Of a stretch of 64,000 nt of DNA, positions 41,155-61,596 are shown in pieces. The notes beneath the pieces are model-generated. The model saw only the letters and a list, made by a program, of their open reading frames with translations, was not told where the DNA came from and did not search any database. This DNA comes from Dromaius novaehollandiae. Taxonomy: Eukaryota > Chordata > Aves > Casuariiformes > Dromaiidae. Location: NCBI RefSeq assembly GCF_036370855.1, contig NC_088117.1:3782001-3846000 (forward strand), given 5' to 3'. Position 1 is the first letter of the stretch. Each line of letters begins with the position of its first letter. The translations under genes and the position numbers were made by a program.

Positions 41155-41535
41155 GACCCACTCTGTGACTGTAAGCAAATCATTGCTTACTCTGTGCCTT
41201 AGTTTCCTTTTTTTCTGTTTTGTCTGTTTGGGCTAAACTCTTGCAAATGGTAGGTTTGATCTGATCTCCTGAGCTGAAAAAGCTGCATGGTGCTGTATTC
41301 TGTGGACTTGGGCTGGTGCTAGCTTGAAGATTTCTGCTGTGCACCCCCTTGTGCAGAGACTAAGTTGCTCTACCAGCCAAATCCAATGCAGCGGCTTTGT
41401 CATCAATACTCCCAGCTCAATCTATAAGCTCTCAGGGGCAGGGTCTCTCTCTTACTGTGCCTTTGTACAGCAGCTAACAGTAATGGAGCTTAGGGGCTCA
41501 GGGTACTGTTATATTACAGACAATACGATGATCAT
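41155..41535 (+). mobile_element. MIR/CORE-SINE-type remnant(s)
   Basis: The segment GACTGTAAGCAAATCATTG..CTCTGTGCCTTAGTTTCC at about 41,165-41,215 matches the MIR core (gtcacttaacctctctgtgcctcagtttcc). About 190 bp on, AAGCTCTCAGGGGCAGGG ... TTTGTACAGCAGCTAACAGT..GGAGC resembles a common amniote SINE/LINE 3' tail (gtacagcgcctagcacaatgggg). It may be one element or two. Identification is from memory of consensus wording, not alignment. Confidence 0.5.
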
Positions 41536-42869
41536 GATGTGCACAAGAGGAGCTGTGTCTTCATCAGGCTTCTCTTTCCTTTTGTTCACTATTTTATCAT
41601 TTTACGCTTGATTAAAAAGTAACACTTCTCACTGCCCTCCCCTAGCTGTCTTTTGCATAATGCCATCCTGCATCATCTGGCAGACTCAAGTGCAGTCTTT
41701 AAGAATTTTCTCTACCTGCATCGCAGCAGGATTTTCCTCTAGCACAGCTGGTGCAAAACACATGCATACAAGTGAGGAGAACAGAAGTCACTGGCCAGGA
41801 ATGCCTCAGTAAGCTGCTTTTCTTGGCCAAGAGCCGTGGGCCTTCCTGTAGGATGGAAGGTGTTGGCTTTGATATGTGGTCTGTGTCGTTTACTTTTTTT
41901 AAAGAAATATTGTGCTCTTGGGAACTGTTCTGTTTTTGGCAATAACCTGACTCCAGAGCTTCAATATATAAAGGATTTAAATGTCTATTCTGTTCCTCAA
42001 CCTTGCAAATTTTTGCAAGTAAATAGTAGTCTACCTACAGTTCTCCTGCTCCTGAGCTCACCTGGACACAAGATGTGCCATGAAACCTTCGTCTTCCTCT
42101 GAGCAGCTCAAGGCATAGGCTGGGACCCAGGGGAGTTCAGAGCGCAATGGGTGTCCCCTCCTCCCTTAAAGAGAGAAAGCTTTCACCTTCCTGCTGCTGT
42201 TTCTGCAAAGCTCTCCCTCTGAGGCTGCTCAGTGGGGGATGACATTGAAGGGGATGTCAGGGCTGTGTCCCCCCTTTTTAACTGTGATGGGACACCTACG
42301 CTCACATCTCTGGAGTGTGGCAAGCTGGAAGAGTGCTTCCATGTGGTTCAACAAGAAAACACTTCAGAAATGGATCTGGACCGTACTGGCAGTTCCCATG
42401 AGCTGCTTTGCCAGGGCAAATAAGGGCACTGGTGCTTGGCATGATGGAAGTGTCCCATCTTAATGAGCAGAGGGGACAGAAGTCATCTGATATGCAAAGT
42501 CCTGAAATACTGTACCATTTTCTTTGTCTCGTCTCGGCAGGGCAGGCTTTGCCTTTCCAGATGGAAGCGTTGCTCCATTAAGCCCAGTCACCTGCCTCAG
42601 GCTTGATGCTTCGGATGGAGGTGAAAGTCCACGGAAAATGCTTGGTTGCCTGGCAAAGCTGCTCAGAGGAGAAAGAAGGCTCCTTGCCGAAGCAGAGGCA
42701 GCCAGTGCCGTAAGAGCAGTGTGATTTGCTCACCTTTGTATTTCGGGCTTACTAGGAAGAGTTACTCACGACCCAATCCGTTTTTAGCCTTTGCCATGAA
42801 ATGCTCTTTGCCCTCCTGTAGTGGTAGATTATAGATGTCTGGCCTCTTTAATGGCTCCAAAATTTTTGC

Positions 42870-43030
42870 TTTCTCTTAACTCCCTTGCTCTCTCATAATC
42901 TTAAAAAGTCTGACTAAATCCTGATGCTTCTTTTTTTCAAAGCTTAAATAATCCTAGCAATTGCAGTCTCTTGCTCGTGTTTAAAGCTTTCAATGCTTGA
43001 AGGACTGTGTGATCTTCCCTATGGTTTGAA
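42870..43030 (-). mobile_element. Possible CR1-type LINE fragment (antisense)
   Basis: TTTTTTTCAAAGCTTAAATA followed by ATCCTAGC..TTGCAGTCTC resembles the reverse complement of the CR1 reverse-transcriptase 3' region (ttttccaagctaaa..aatcctagttc..agtctctcctc). Strongly diverged. Confidence 0.35.
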
Positions 43031-43679
43031 AAAAAAAATGAGGCTGCCGACTCATAAAGGGCAAGCTGTGGTTTGATAGAACTTCACCACGATGTGTTTG
43101 CATCGTTTTCTAGCTGTCGTGAACACCCCCACCACCCTGTTTGCCGTGTTCACTGCAGCACTGTGGTGGGGAGTCTGTTCCTGTGAGAGGCATGATGCTT
43201 TGGTGGCCTCTGTGGCTCTGGGAAGAGAGAAGGGGACATGGGAGCCGTAGCTTGACCCGGTTGTGAATACTATTTGATGCAAATACAGCACTTATTTTGG
43301 ACTTTTCTGAGGTGTGCAGGTACCAGAATTTGTGGAAACGGATATATGTTATTTTTCCTGCTGTTGATTTCCATCAAAAGAGGTGTGAGATTATTTGAAA
43401 TGATATTTTCCCTTCAAGTGGTTACTGGCAAAAAGTCAGATTTTTCTACTGAAAACCGTAAACCCACAAAATATGTGAGATTTCAGTGACCAAAAGCAGA
43501 GGAGTGAGAGTTTGCAGATACCTAAATAAATCAGCCTGGTGGAACTTGCTTTGTAGATAAAAACATACAGAATTCACTACAGAAAAATTGCGGTGAAGGT
43601 GAAAAAGAAAAAAAAAAAGATTTTAGACAAAACCTTAAAGGGAAAAGAACATTCTCCTGATCTGCTCAGCCTGTGACCT

Positions 43680-43790
43680 GTGAGTTCCCTGCACCCTCAG
43701 TCTTTGTCTGTAAAATAAAGGAATGGTTTCCCTTACCACCCAGCTGTGTAGATCAGCTCAGTAATGCTCAGAGGTGAAGACACATATGGA
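43680..43790 (+). mobile_element. MIR/CORE-SINE remnant
   Basis: CCCTCAGTCTTTGTCTGTAA then AATAAAGGAATGG and later ..GTAATGCTCAGAGGT follow the order of a sauropsid MIR-like SINE (cctcagtttc..tctgtaaaatggggataat ... aggtgctcagata). Diverged. Confidence 0.45.
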
Positions 43791-44955
43791 GAAATACTCT
43801 CATTTTAATCTCTGCCTGGGGACGGTTTGAGTGTAACAGAGATCCTGAGCCAGCCAGAGCAGTGGGAGGCAGAGCAACGCGGCACTAGCTGAAGTGTGGG
43901 CCCTCATTTTCCAAAGATTTCAGCTTCCTTCTTCAGGCAAAGCTTTTTCCCAAAGGCTTCAGCATTCAGTTTAATCTGCTAATCCAATCACAGGCTGGGG
44001 GGAAAGTCCTCTTCCGCCTGCCAGCCAGCACCTGGCCTCCCAGCACGTGCGTGCCCTTTGGTGAAAGGCAGCCCACGGACGGGTGCTCCCCTTCGCCAGC
44101 CTTCTCCCCATGGCTCGCAGAAAACGGGCCGACCTGTCTGTGCCAGGGTGGTGGCTGTTGCTGTGTGCCTGGCGGTCAAGGCAGGGTGAGATGCACCTTC
44201 CTCCCTTGTTGCTTCTTTCTATGACTCCTTGAGTTAACACTGCTACCGTCTGACCTCGGCAGCTGGTGCTGCCTCCGAGGGTCTCTTCTGGCTGTACTGC
44301 AGTACGAGAAAGCCCTTCAGATGCCAAAGCTCCGTGTAAAAAGCTGGTTTCTTCCAGAGAGTCACCCCTTCAGATGTTGCCAGCCCTTATTTGTGAAAAC
44401 CCTCTCGCTGTCTCCTGAAGCCAGCAGATGTTATTGCTACAGACTTGCCTAGCTGGTGGGTTGGTTTTGAGCTGAGACAGCTTGGATGACTAAGAACACT
44501 TTAGCAGTGGAGTGCAGGATTTCCTTACTGAGAGAGAAGTGAGAATGTCCCCCTATTGACAGCCCTGACTTCTCTGGAGGGTCTGTGCTAAAAGTTAATA
44601 GTTTTTTTATCTCAGGCTTAGCCTACAACTAGAAGAAGGGTATCTCACCAGCTACCACAGAGAGCGGCATTTGATGTGAGATGCCCCAGGAACAAGGAAG
44701 AGTTAGCTTTATGACTTGCGGTGGATGGGAGCAACAGAGGGTGGTGGAATGAACAGGATTAAAGGATTTCATCTGTAAATACAGGATTAAAGGTATCTAG
44801 TGCTCTGCAGGAGTCATGCAAACCAAGGAGAAGCAAAGCTGTCCGGCAGGGTGAAATTCTCCCTTTTGAACAAGCCTCACCTCTGTGTGAACCAGCACTG
44901 GTACACGGGTGCAGCCCACCTCTGCTCAGATCTGTCCCTGCCACTGCGGTGGCCC

Positions 44956-45033
44956 GAGGTGCCAACCGGCTCCACGGGGCTGGATCGGGCTCGGGAGGTG
45001 CCAACCGGCTCCACGGGGCTGGATCGGGCTCGG
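44956..45033. repeat. Perfect 39-bp tandem duplication
   Basis: Units 44956-44994 and 44995-45033 are identical, each beginning GAGGTGCCAACCGG and ending ATCGGGCTCGG. The identity implies a recent duplication or homogenisation. It lies at the upstream edge of the CACNA1B CpG island. Confidence 0.95.
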
Positions 45034-45274
45034 GGACTGGAGTGAGCATCCCTGCTGCCTCCACGCCCCCATTGCCCTGGCAACTCTACGGCCCCCTGCA
45101 CCCTCGTTTCCCCCGTAGCCCCATGGCTGCTGCATCCCCATTGCCCCCAGCCATCCCCGGGACTCCCGGTGGCCCAGGAGCCCCCCCGTGGCCCAGCGCA
45201 GCCCGTGCCCCCGCGCCCCCACCCTCCTCGCCCTCGCGGGTGGCGGGAGGAGGACAGCTAGCAGTGCAGCAGCT

Positions 45275-45310
45275 GGACAGCGCACATCTGGACAGCGCAC
45301 ATCTGGACAG
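45275..45310 (+). repeat. 15-bp tandem array with RE1 right-half-like units
   Basis: Units GGACAGCGCACATCT at 45275-45289 and 45290-45304 are identical. A third, partial unit (GGACAG) starts at 45305. GGACAGCGC equals the first nine bases of the right half of the REST/RE1 site (GGACAGCGCC). Before the first unit, TGCAGCAGC resembles the left half (TTCAGCACC, 7 of 9) but with a 1-nt instead of 2-nt gap. Confidence 0.7.
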
Positions 45311-45590
45311 CCACGCGCAGGCGCGGGGGCCGCCTCGCCTTCGCCCCCCCCATAGACGGCGGCCACCCGTGGGCCGGGCCCCTGCGCGCCGCGGAGCCGT
45401 GCGCGCCCTGCGGAGCCGTGCGCCCCGCGGAGCGGGGGGGCGTCGGTCCCTCCTTCCCCGCGGCCCCGGGGAGGGGCCCCGGCGCCGCCGTATTTATCAG
45501 GGTGGGCGGCGGCGGCCCGGCCGGGCTCGCTCGCTCGCTGCCTCCCCGCCTCTCGGTGCCGGTGACTGGAGCGGGCGGAGCCGCGGCGGC

Positions 45591-45600
45591 CGATTGGCTC
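45591..45600 (-). promoter_or_regulatory. CACNA1B: Inverted CCAAT box in CACNA1B promoter
   Basis: CGATTGGCTC contains the NF-Y type ATTGG core, just after a GGGCGG GC box (45573-45578). Proximal-promoter position is plausible if transcription starts shortly downstream. Confidence 0.4.
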
Positions 45601-46069
45601 CGGGCATCACATGCGGCGGGGCCGGGCCGGAGCCGGGCCGGGCTGGGCTGGGCTGGGCACGGCGAGCGCTCCCGCGGCGGGCACGGCAGCAGCGCAGCCC
45701 CTTCCCAGCCCAGCGCCCCGCCAGCCACCGGGGAAGGGGCCGCGCCCGCCCGCCCTGCCGCCCTTCCCGCCGCGGCCCCGGCCATGAGGTTGGGCCGGAG
45801 AGACGGCACCTGTGCGGGGAGGTGAGCGGAGCTCCGGCGCCTTCCTCCTGCCTCCGGGCAGCCGCCGCGGCGGGGAAGAAGAGGGGAGCGAGGAAGGAAA
45901 GGTTTTTTTTTTTTTTTATTTTTAATATTCCTATATATTTTTGGGTGCCATCAATCCCGAGCCCGTAACCGAAGCCCCCGGAGGGAGAAGTGCTGCGCGC
46001 TGTGATGCGTCTTCCTCTCGCCTCGGCTGCCAGTTTGGATTGTAGCGCCCGGCTCTGTGCTCTGAGAGA

Positions 46070-55638
<9,569 letters not shown>

Positions 55639-56434
55639 TAAGTGGCTTACTTTTGCCCTAAGTTTAAGGGGGATTCTTGCTTTGCTTTGTATTGGTTTTT
55701 TTAACTATGGGCTGGAGTGGGAGTGATTCCGGTGAAATAGTACTCTAAAACTGTTCGTTTCTGACTTGATTGTCTTTGAATAATGGCTATTGTGCTGAAT
55801 GAGTCACTTTTAAAGCATTGTTTGAACTAACTAAAAAGGTTTTGAGGATATTTATTTGTATATATGCTGTCATGTATCTCACCCTGATGATCACTGATGT
55901 TCCTTGGGGCTTGCAGGTTCTAATTACCAATAGGTATTTGAACCTGATTTAAAACAAATTATCTTCTGACATTAGTGACTTAAATCAACATGGAGAGAGC
56001 GATGACAGATTAAATGTGTTCTATTTTTAAGTTATGGTAACCCTGAAATTGGTGAAGCTTCTGCAGGAATGAGTTTGGCCTATTATAAAATAACTTTGTA
56101 GAAAACAATTCAAAGAAGGTGCATGTCTCACAAGGATATAACTGAAAATATTATTTGTGCATTTTGTGTCCTGGTTGAAATATTAATATTAGGTTGTTTC
56201 TTGGAAGTGTTTGTATTTTTTTATGCCATACCTTGCAACAATTTGTGTTGCAACAAATTCATATTTATGTAATTTAAAGCTAGCCAGTAATGAACATATA
56301 AGCACATTAAGTAACTCTTACCATGTATAAATTGTGCTTTTAAGCTCCAAAGTAAATGCTAAAGTTTCCAAAGGTCTGCTTGAGCTCCTGCTCTTACAGC
56401 CCTCATCTTGCAGTCATTTTAGTAAGATTCCTCA

Positions 56435-56461
56435 CCCCCCCCCCCCCCCCCGCCCGCCCCC
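56435..56461 (+). repeat. C-rich homopolymer tract
   Basis: Seventeen C followed by GCCCGCCCCC. It can form an i-motif or, on the other strand, a G-quadruplex. Length is likely variable. Confidence 0.85.
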
Positions 56462-59400
56462 GACTCTAGTCTGGCTCTTGTTGCTAATGCACCCTCATTG
56501 CATACACCTTCTCTACTACTGTGTGTGATGAATATCTACTCTTTGGTGTTAGTGGTGTGGAGTAGATGCTGTTAGGAAAATGCCTGCATACATATACAAA
56601 TACATTAATTAGATGCATTATCACTGTAATTCTATTTGCATTCAGTGTGCCATATGATATGGCAATTGAGACCAAAGGGAATTCTTTACATATTGAGAGG
56701 AAAATATATATATATGCAAGGTTTGATTCTCCTGCTGCTGGAGCTGGGTATTTAATCAATAAAAATTTCAGTGGAGCCACAAGGAGAATCAGATTTACAT
56801 ACTTGGAAACATAGAGGATACCAGAATGAGAGGAGAATTAGCACAGATGCTACAATTATTTTTACTGATGGTATGTTCTGATTCCTAGTTTGCACTATGC
56901 CCGTGTGTGTGTGTGTTTTTAAGTCCTTTTCAGAAACAGGGCCTAGGCACATGGTTTAATTTATCCTTCAGCAAGATGTTCAAGTGCATGTTTCAATCCA
57001 GCTGACTCCAGTGGCTATGTGTGTTTAAAGTCAAGCTTATATACAAGAGCTTTTCTGAATTGCAGCCATACTGCTATTTCTTCAGGCATGTTTCAGATCT
57101 GGGTTTTAGTTTTTTGGTAAACATAGACCAAGAATCAGAATACATATATCTTAAGAACTGTCTAACTGTGACTGAGGCTTTCCAAGTTTTGCAACAGTAT
57201 CAGAAAGGCTTCATATGTGTGCCATGCTTATGGAATCATAAATGAATATGTAATGCTATAGGCGTGACATGGACAGCTTCCTGGTGCCAGTTCTTGTGCA
57301 AGTGCTGTTTGCAGTGCTGTTTGATCTCTGAGCATAATTGCAGAATATCAGCTTGATTAGACAGCTGTAATAAGGAACCCTGTTGCCATCTGCAAACATG
57401 CGTATTCCTTTGAAGTACAATCCTGTTAACGTCAAAGCTTCTGGTTTCCAATGGTGATACTAGCTGGGTTGTATTGAAATTGTCTTGTACATGGGCTTCC
57501 CACCAGGCAGACAATGAGGGAAAGGTGAAGTGTAAACAGAGTGACATCAAGTCCAAGAGTCATCTCCAGTGGGGAAACCCACATCCCTCTAATCCTGCAA
57601 TTCGTGGGCTGAATTTAGCAAAGCTCTTGAGCTCCTGCCTAACCTTGGGTGTCTGAGGGGGTCTCACTGAGAACAGTGTTACTTATGTGCTTGTTGAGAT
57701 ACTCTCCTGAATCTGGGGCTGTTCTTGCAGACCCAGTAAGGAGGTGGAGGGACCTATGGTGGAGAAATAACACTGAAAGATCTACAGCTTCACACAGGGG
57801 GTGAAATCAGTGTTTTCTCTGTAGCTTGTTGTGTTTTACTTTGAATTTCCTAGATAGCTAATGTTCTTAGCTTGCTCTCATGTTGCCATTGCTCTGTGCT
57901 AGGATGCAAGAACTCCTTTTCCTCAGGCTTTCTTTGCTGTCCAGAAATCCTTTCATCCACCCATTGTCTTCTCCAGCCCTGCTAACCTGTTCTCAAGGGG
58001 AAGCCTGAGCAAGGCATTTTATTGGAGGCAGATATCAACCTGGTGTTTCAGCAGCAACACTTTAGAGGCAGGTTGCTGAGGAAGAATATTTACTAATAAC
58101 AAACCTGTCTGTTTCTCCAGGGAGGTTCTGCAAGGTGGTGACAGAAACAGAACTTTAATTTTCCTTCCTGTGGAAGGTGATATCAGATCTGTTTGTTTCA
58201 AACAATGATCAAGACAGGTTCTGTAATGTACCAAAATATTAAAAAGACAGCACTAAACTTGTATGTAATGTATTCTTATGGATAGGCAGGATATCAGTTT
58301 TTGAAATACCATTTTACTACTCAATATCAAAAGCTTTCCTTTGCCATATGTGCAAGATCCCTATTAGAAAATGTTACTTAATGTTTCACAGACAGTGACT
58401 AGTTCCCAAACTCGGTTTCAAACTGGTCTTCAGTATTATAGATGGATTTTGATTTCTCAAGTTTTCCACTTAGGCATTTTCATGGTCTTTTCTGATTTTC
58501 ACGATAACATGTGTAGGGTTGTATGCCTGCTAATCCTGTTGAGTGTGTATTTTTATTAAGAAAGATGGCAAATGTCAGAAAATCTGATCTCCCTTGCAAA
58601 TTTAGCTAAAAACCAAAAAAGCAGAGTAGCTCTGCTCTCATTAACTCTTTCCATAGGAAGAAGGCTAGTCAGTGTCTGTGTTTTGGAGGAGGTTGTGGGG
58701 GAAGGCTCTGCATTTATTGAACCTACCCCATGGGAATATTAAAGTGATCATGAGGTAACCCTTCCCACCTCTGCTTTTTTGACCTTCTCTTTTCCTCAGC
58801 CAAAGCCTGCTTACTGGTATTATTGATAAATATATATATATGTTTTCATAAGCCTGCAGTGATAGACATTGTCTGTCAAAATCAGATGCTAGAACTTGTT
58901 AATCAGAAAATAAATCAGAGTTCTGTTACATGCAGCCAGGATCAATATCCTATTGAGCTAAGCTGAAGGCTAATACATTGTGGCCCAAAATGGCTTAGTG
59001 TGTTCCAGAAAGCACTCCCTCAGTTTCTTACCACAGCAATGCCACAGTGTCTTTCTCATTTACTTTCAGGGAAGCCTGCTGATTTGCTCTTAATAAAGGC
59101 CTGGGAAAATAATAGATTTCTACTCTCTGGAAGATTTTCTTTCCTCTGTATTTTTAGCTATTTCTTGTAAACTCCAGTTGTAGATGAGTATTGAGGAAAG
59201 CTGTCCTGCTGGGATGTGCCAATTGCTATTGTGGGAAAAGGTATATTTTATAGCTCCTGTTCACTTTACTTTCTCTTTTTTTATGGGCTTATATCTGCTG
59301 CAGTGATGACATCCCCCATTAGCAGCTCTATATTGCACAGAAATGGAACTGTCCAAGTGGTCTGGGACTATATGGTCTCAATGTATTTTTCCCAAGGCAA

Positions 59401-59863
59401 GAGCAGGAGGCTTTTTATTCTGTCTCTATTCCTGCAAGCTGTCTTAGGATGGAAACCTCAGAAAACTACATTGTTCTGGGGAACAGAGTCCTCCCCACAT
59501 CCAGCCCCCTCATTTATATGGCAACGGATGCAGTTATGACCCTTGATTCAGGACTACTAGGATTTGGATGTGTTACATGCACCACTGGATTCAGAGATTT
59601 ATTTTTGTATCCAAAGCCTGGGATACAACAGCCCCAAACTGCTACTGCATTAAACCACAAGTGTTCTTTCTGGCTGGAGCTGGTATAAGATAGTGACTGC
59701 TAAGGGGAAGAATTGAGAACAAGGCATGTATAAAATGGTCCTTACCTTTCCACTTACCAAAATTCAGAGGTCTAGGGACTTTGTGAGAAAGATGTCTGGC
59801 TTTTAAATTTGGTGATCCATGGGGACTATCTTTCTTGTCTGTTTTTTTGGACCCTGTATTTAT

Positions 59864-59912
59864 ACATACATACATATATATATATTATATATAAATGCAT
59901 ATATGCATTTAT
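59864..59912. repeat. TACA/TA microsatellite ending in a 22-bp perfect palindrome
   Basis: A TACATACATA-type and TATATA run leads into a perfect 22-bp palindrome at 59891-59912. Its centre is ATGCAT-AT-ATGCAT. Confidence 0.85.
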
Positions 59913-59935
59913 TATATACTTTTGGCTCCATCACA

Positions 59936-60300
59936 TCTTGGGCAATGGGTTCCATGACTTAATTACGCATCACAAGCCACAAGAGAAGGTGCTGCATATC
60001 CCTTCTTTCCCCACTAGCTGCCTGAGACTTCTACTCGTTCCCTCTAGATCTTGCTTAGTGAGACTTAGGGAATAATCCTTTTCTTTTCTGCATGCTTATA
60101 GTTTTAGAAGTCTCTAGCATTCTCCTGGCAGAGTCCTAGGCTGCCCAGCTTCCCTTGACACGAGAGCTAGTCTATACACCATTGACCTGTGGTGGTGATG
60201 TTCTGGGCCCTTCCTAGTTTTATTATATCCTTTTGGAGATGGTGACTGCAATCATATGCAGTGTTTGTCCAGCACTGAAAATTGCCAATGGTGTATAAAT
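59936..60300 (-). mobile_element. CR1-type LINE fragment, antisense to CACNA1B
   Basis: Along the + strand several blocks follow the order of the reverse-complemented CR1 3' region: GGTTCCATGACTTAATTACG, then GTTTTAGAAGTCTCTAGCAT, then TATCCTTTTGGAGATGGTGA followed by CTGCAATCATATGCAGTGTT. These correspond to gttccatagtttaattatgc, gttttatagacctctatcat and tttttgagatggggtgacc..actgcacacagtatt in CR1-like consensus sequences. It is diverged and truncated, an old insertion with no coding capacity. Recognised from memory, not by alignment. Confidence 0.5.
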
Positions 60301-61553
60301 AAATGGAGCGCTTGAGACTCATGCTCTGCCCTTTATGTGCAGAGTTAATTTTTGGCTTTAAATCAGCCTGGATTGGATGTGCTAAGGGTCCTGGTGGTGT
60401 CTTGAGCCAGCTGGAACAGCTGCCTGGATCCCTGGGTGGGACTGGCAAAGACAGTGTGTGCCAGGCCTGGAATAGCCAAATGGTGTGCACAAAATATCTG
60501 TGCTGTTACTGATGTATCGATCTCAGGAACAAATCACAAAAGCTAGAACTATCTTGACTGAGAAATATGTTCCTAGGCTTATTGGTGATGTTAATATCCT
60601 AGAAGGTAACCTTTTTAGTAGAATAATAAGGACCTATTCATCCTTGATGTTAGCTTTGCTGGTTACCAGGATCATCTTAATATGTAGGCAGTCTGAGATG
60701 CTATTCCTGGAGCTGTATATGAGAAGCAGCAGCCTTGGTTGCAGTGATGACTGTCGAAGGGGGAGGTATATGAGCTATCGAGCCTAATCCGCACAGTGGG
60801 CTACGGAGTTCTGATCCTTCAGCTCGAGGTGGATGTACCTCCTAGACAGGGTGTGGGGTGTGATGTGACAAAAGTATTTGAGAAGTGAATGTCTGTGAGG
60901 GCTGGGACTCTTAAAGCTGTCAAATATACATGGATGCCTGTAGTATCTAACACTTTCCTCCACACACACATTTCCATGCATTCACAAGGCTTTAGACTAG
61001 CATGTCTGATTTACAGGATCCTACATGACTGGGGCTTGAGTATTCCCCAGAAGAGTCTATTCTTCCCCCTAGTAACTGCAGAATAAATAATTTGAAAACC
61101 TGAACAAAAATAGTTGGGATGCACTTCAGTACTGCTTTTGACAGTATGCTCACTGCTTTGCTTCTAAAGCTCTACATTTAGACAGCTAGGGAATAAAGGA
61201 ATTAGGAGCAGGGAAATGCAGACTTCTCTCTGCTTTTCTTGCATGGAACTTCTTGCCCCTCTGCTAGAAAGCAAAACTGAGAGGCAAGAAGAACTGGGGA
61301 AATGGATACTTTAAGAGGAACAAGCTTCATCTTGGTAAGTTATCACAAGGGAAACAAGCCTCTCTGTATGGTTATACAGTATGGAGGGTGATGGACTAAG
61401 GCTGATTGCTATTAGCATTGTGCATGAGTCATGCTAAGAGCAAAGGCTCTACAGACCTTAATGGAGCTGATTCCTGTTTTCAGTTTCATATGTACCAGTG
61501 ATGGACGGATACTTGCTGGTACAGAAAAGCTAAGGGTACCTTCTGAAGTTAAA

Positions 61554-61556
<3 letters not shown>

Positions 61557-61594
<38 letters not shown>

Positions 61595-61596
61595 GG
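61557..61596 (+). repeat. A30 followed by G10
   Basis: An uninterrupted run of 30 A followed directly by 10 G. No retroposon body is recognised upstream. Confidence 0.9.

Larger units (their letters stand above)
38305..45100. other. Intergenic DNA upstream of CACNA1B, no gene seen
   Basis: No supportable coding exon. It contains an inverted repeat (38,847-38,876), a short tandem duplication (39,437-39,494), two or three MIR-type SINE remnants (41.15-41.53 and 43.67-43.78 kb), a possible CR1 fragment (42.87-43.03 kb) and a perfect 39-bp duplication (44,956-45,033). Confidence 0.6.
45100..46069 (+). promoter_or_regulatory. CACNA1B: CACNA1B CpG-island promoter and 5' UTR
   Basis: About 1 kb of very CpG-rich DNA ends at the CACNA1B start codon. 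It contains GC boxes (GGGCGG at 45504-45509 and 45573-45578), an inverted CCAAT box (ATTGG, near 45593), an isolated AT-rich TATTTATCAG at 45491-45500, and a T-rich/TATA-like patch (T15 at 45903-45917, CTATATATTT near 45931). The absence of one clear TATA-Inr pair fits a dispersed-start CpG promoter. The transcription start cannot be fixed from sequence. An antisense 305-codon and a sense 339-codon open frame here are GC-driven artefacts. Confidence 0.75.

Noticed and set aside
44949..45968. A 339-codon + strand open frame in the promoter island
   Set aside because: It is Pro/Arg/Gly/Ala-rich and GC-driven, spans the tandem repeats and a T15 run, has no known domain and no conserved family, and fits promoter and 5' UTR DNA.
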